From NCBI GenBank assembly GCA_964343365.1, contig CAYFJI010000046.1, forward strand, positions 1 to 15,031: 15,031 bases of DNA. Direction: 5' to 3'. The notes beneath the pieces were generated by a model that had not been told where the DNA came from, made no database searches, and saw only the letters and a program-made list of their open reading frames with translations. A program made the position numbers and the translations under genes. Shown here piece by piece: positions 13,681-15,031 of this stretch (positions within the stretch are counted from its first letter, which is position 1; each line of letters opens with the position of its first letter). Origin of the DNA: CAJXWH01 sp964343365 (GTDB taxonomy: Bacteria; Pseudomonadota; Gammaproteobacteria; Arenicellales; UBA868).

Positions 13681-14668
13681 ACTCTGTATCTTGAATCATT
13701 TTTAGGATACGTCTTTCATCATCGCTCGTTAGAAATTCCGCGTAAACTTTCTTACTTGCTTCCTGGAACGGTGCAATGTCTAACTTAGTGATGGAAACTC
13801 CTGCATTTCTTACGTCATCCAACCTACCTTGGTCGACTGAAGCATAATAATCCTGCTCCCATTCTGCAGCCTTACTCCCGCCTTCAATTAATGCTTGTTG
13901 CACATCCGATGGCAATGAGTTGAATTTATCTTCAGACATAATTAACGGAGCAGTAAGAATAGTCCAGCCAACTTGACCCCAATACGGTGCGACTTCATAA
14001 AATTTCTTCCCAAAGTAATTCGTGTTTGCCGCTTCGGCGCCATCTACGACACCCGTTTGAAGGGAAGAATATAGTTCTGCATAACTAATTGGGGTCGCAT
14101 TAGCGCCAAACGCGTTAAATGCAGCCATATGATACTTGCTTTGCATAGTACGGATTTTAAGGCCTTTCAGGTCCTCCATACTGCGCACAGGAACACTGGA
14201 CATAATGTGACGAACACCGACATTGTAGACGCCCAATAAACGTATACCTCTCTTTGAGACAATGTCATTAATATCTTGCAGTACTGGGCCTCTCAAAACA
14301 TTTATCATGTGCGCCTCATCACGAAACAGGAAGGGCATATCAAAAATTTTCAGTTCAGGGACAAAATTTGTTAGTGGCGCATTGGAGGGTGAAGTAATAT
14401 CGAGGCTCCCTGTTAAAACCTGCTTGATCATCTCAACTTCGCCACCTAACTGCATGTTAGGAAAAATTTCTATGGTTGCTTTGCCTCCTGTGGCGCTTTC
14501 AACATGCTCTTTCATCATATGCAAGGCTTTGTCCATCGGTTCCCCGGCATTCTGCGAATGTCCTGCCTTTAGAACAATATCAGCAGCAGAGACGCTACCT
14601 GAGGCGAGCGCCATAATCATGGCGGCCACACTAATACACAAACTAATTAATGTTTTAAATTTATACAT
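13679..14668 (-). CDS. dctP: TRAP transporter solute-binding protein (DctP family, 329 aa)
   Basis: The periplasmic receptor that delivers substrate to DctQM. It has a signal peptide (hydrophobic ISLCISVAAMIMALASG, cleavage near SVSA, residues 25-28). Family landmarks are LKAGHSQNAGEP (33-44), FPNMQLGGEVEM (69-80), FDMPFLFRDEAH (109-120), and LKIRTMQS, where Arg173 is the conserved residue that usually salt-bridges the ligand carboxylate. PISYAELYSSLQTGVVDGAE follows as the dimer/hinge segment. The retained Arg points to an organic acid ligand. The start is ATG 14668, fixed by GGAGG (14680-14684) 11 nt upstream. It is the first gene of the operon, so substrate control of the whole unit is expected at the upstream region 14669-14955. 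Confidence 0.94.
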   Translation of the reverse strand: MYKFKTLISLCISVAAMIMALASGSVSAADIVLKAGHSQNAGEPMDKALHMMKEHVESATGGKATIEIFPNMQLGGEVEMIKQVLTGSLDITSPSNAPLTNFVPELKIFDMPFLFRDEAHMINVLRGPVLQDINDIVSKRGIRLLGVYNVGVRHIMSSVPVRSMEDLKGLKIRTMQSKYHMAAFNAFGANATPISYAELYSSLQTGVVDGAEAANTNYFGKKFYEVAPYWGQVGWTILTAPLIMSEDKFNSLPSDVQQALIEGGSKAAEWEQDYYASVDQGRLDDVRNAGVSITKLDIAPFQEASKKVYAEFLTSDDERRILKMIQDTE

Positions 14669-14955
14669 AACGCTTCATCCTCCGTTAGTTGGTTTTTATA
14701 TCTGTTCTCAATTTTCATCTAATAAATCATTTAATTAAGGACAAAAAATCAGGGTCTGGTCATACCAAATTAATGGCCAGGAATCACAGACTGACCCCCA
14801 TGATAGGGCATCCCGATTTAGCCTGCAATGGTTTATGCTATACACGACAAAAACATCCCTTAATTGAAGACAGAGTTTTTGTTGTCAACCCCCTCAAAGT
14901 TTTTGCAAAGAATCTCTCAGACCTCCATCTTCTTTAAACTAGGTAGAACCAAATT
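14669..14955. other. Non-coding region between tRNA-Ala and dctP, operon promoter region
   Basis: A 287-bp AT-rich stretch that must hold the promoter of the dctP operon. TTGACA on the minus strand (14888-14883) is a perfect -35 hexamer, but the -10 at 17 bp is weak (AATTAA). An inverted repeat TGGTCATACCA is at 14757-14767. A plus-strand open frame (TTG at 14689 to 14937) has no ribosome site and I do not call it a gene, although codons 14773-14799 read MARNHRLTP, like the start of some transposases. Confidence 0.5.
14757..14767. promoter_or_regulatory. TGGTNNNACCA inverted repeat, possible GntR/FCD-type operator upstream of dctP
   Basis: On the minus strand it reads TTTGGTATGACCAGA, matching the ATTGGTNNNACCAAT pattern of FadR-subfamily (FCD) GntR regulators such as PdhR at the TTGGT and ACCA parts. 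It lies about 90 bp before the dctP start, a normal operator position, and TRAP catabolic operons are often under such regulators. No regulator gene is in the window. The same bases may instead belong to a mobile-element remnant. Confidence 0.35.

Positions 14956-15031
<76 letters not shown>

Noticed and set aside
14262..14738. A 158-codon plus-strand frame opposite dctP.
   Set aside because: It is antisense to the receptor gene with its signal peptide and Shine-Dalgarno; no family resemblance or ribosome site.
14689..14937. An 82-codon plus-strand frame in the gap between dctP and tRNA-Ala.
   Set aside because: It starts at TTG with no ribosome site and crosses the dctP promoter region. Only the internal MARNHRLTP stretch is suggestive, and it is treated as a possible remnant.

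Overview
The window looks like an accessory region of a marine-type gammaproteobacterial chromosome. The evidence is an AT-rich base composition (about 57-60% by eye), two tRNA genes with encoded CCA ends, a pitrilysin-like M16 peptidase, a TRAP transporter operon, and several small single-gene units. The lineage is inferred; no phylogenetic marker gene is present.

Layout. At the left edge (1-835, minus) is the N-terminal 278 residues of a secreted M16 zinc peptidase. It lies directly downstream of a tRNA-Glu(UUC) gene (901-976, minus). At the right edge is a complete tRNA-Ala(GGC) gene (14956-15031, minus). About 14 kb lies between these two tRNA genes and reads as cargo. From left to right it holds: a T-rich non-coding stretch of about 500 bp; a CocE/NonD-type serine hydrolase (+); a DUF1330-type small barrel protein (-); an FrhB/FdhB-like iron-sulfur protein (+); a small secreted protein of unknown function (+); a dimeric alpha-beta barrel (ABM-like) protein (+) ending at a textbook terminator; a 72-residue double-CxxC protein (+); a divergent pair made of a polytopic GT-C-like membrane protein (-) and a matrixin-like lipoprotein metalloprotease (+); and a five-gene minus-strand operon, dctP-dctQ-dctM-TfdA-like dioxygenase-aldo/keto reductase.

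How the genes may work together. The right-hand operon is a coherent uptake-and-catabolism unit. A periplasmic solute receptor and TRAP permease would import an organic acid, an Fe(II)/2-oxoglutarate dioxygenase would hydroxylate or cleave it, and an aldo/keto reductase would handle the carbonyl product. A perfect 13-bp stem with a nested 7-bp outer arm sits between dctP and dctQ, as expected if the receptor is made in excess over the permease.

The most unusual item is the divergent pair at 6366-9672. Both predicted exported proteins carry the same short sequence unit (DYVRSYPDLL, with a nearby WGxxHYxxxGxxEGR). The shared 30-bp core differs at only four positions, all synonymous. This suggests a functionally linked pair: a membrane glycosyltransferase-like protein and a lipid-anchored protease bearing a common extracytoplasmic tag. 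I cannot assign its purpose. Other points worth a second look are the tRNA-Ala/tRNA-Glu bracket, an aldo/keto reductase with no ordinary start codon in its natural frame, a recurring TATGATT box upstream of plus-strand genes, and a possible transposase-start remnant or GntR-type operator upstream of dctP.
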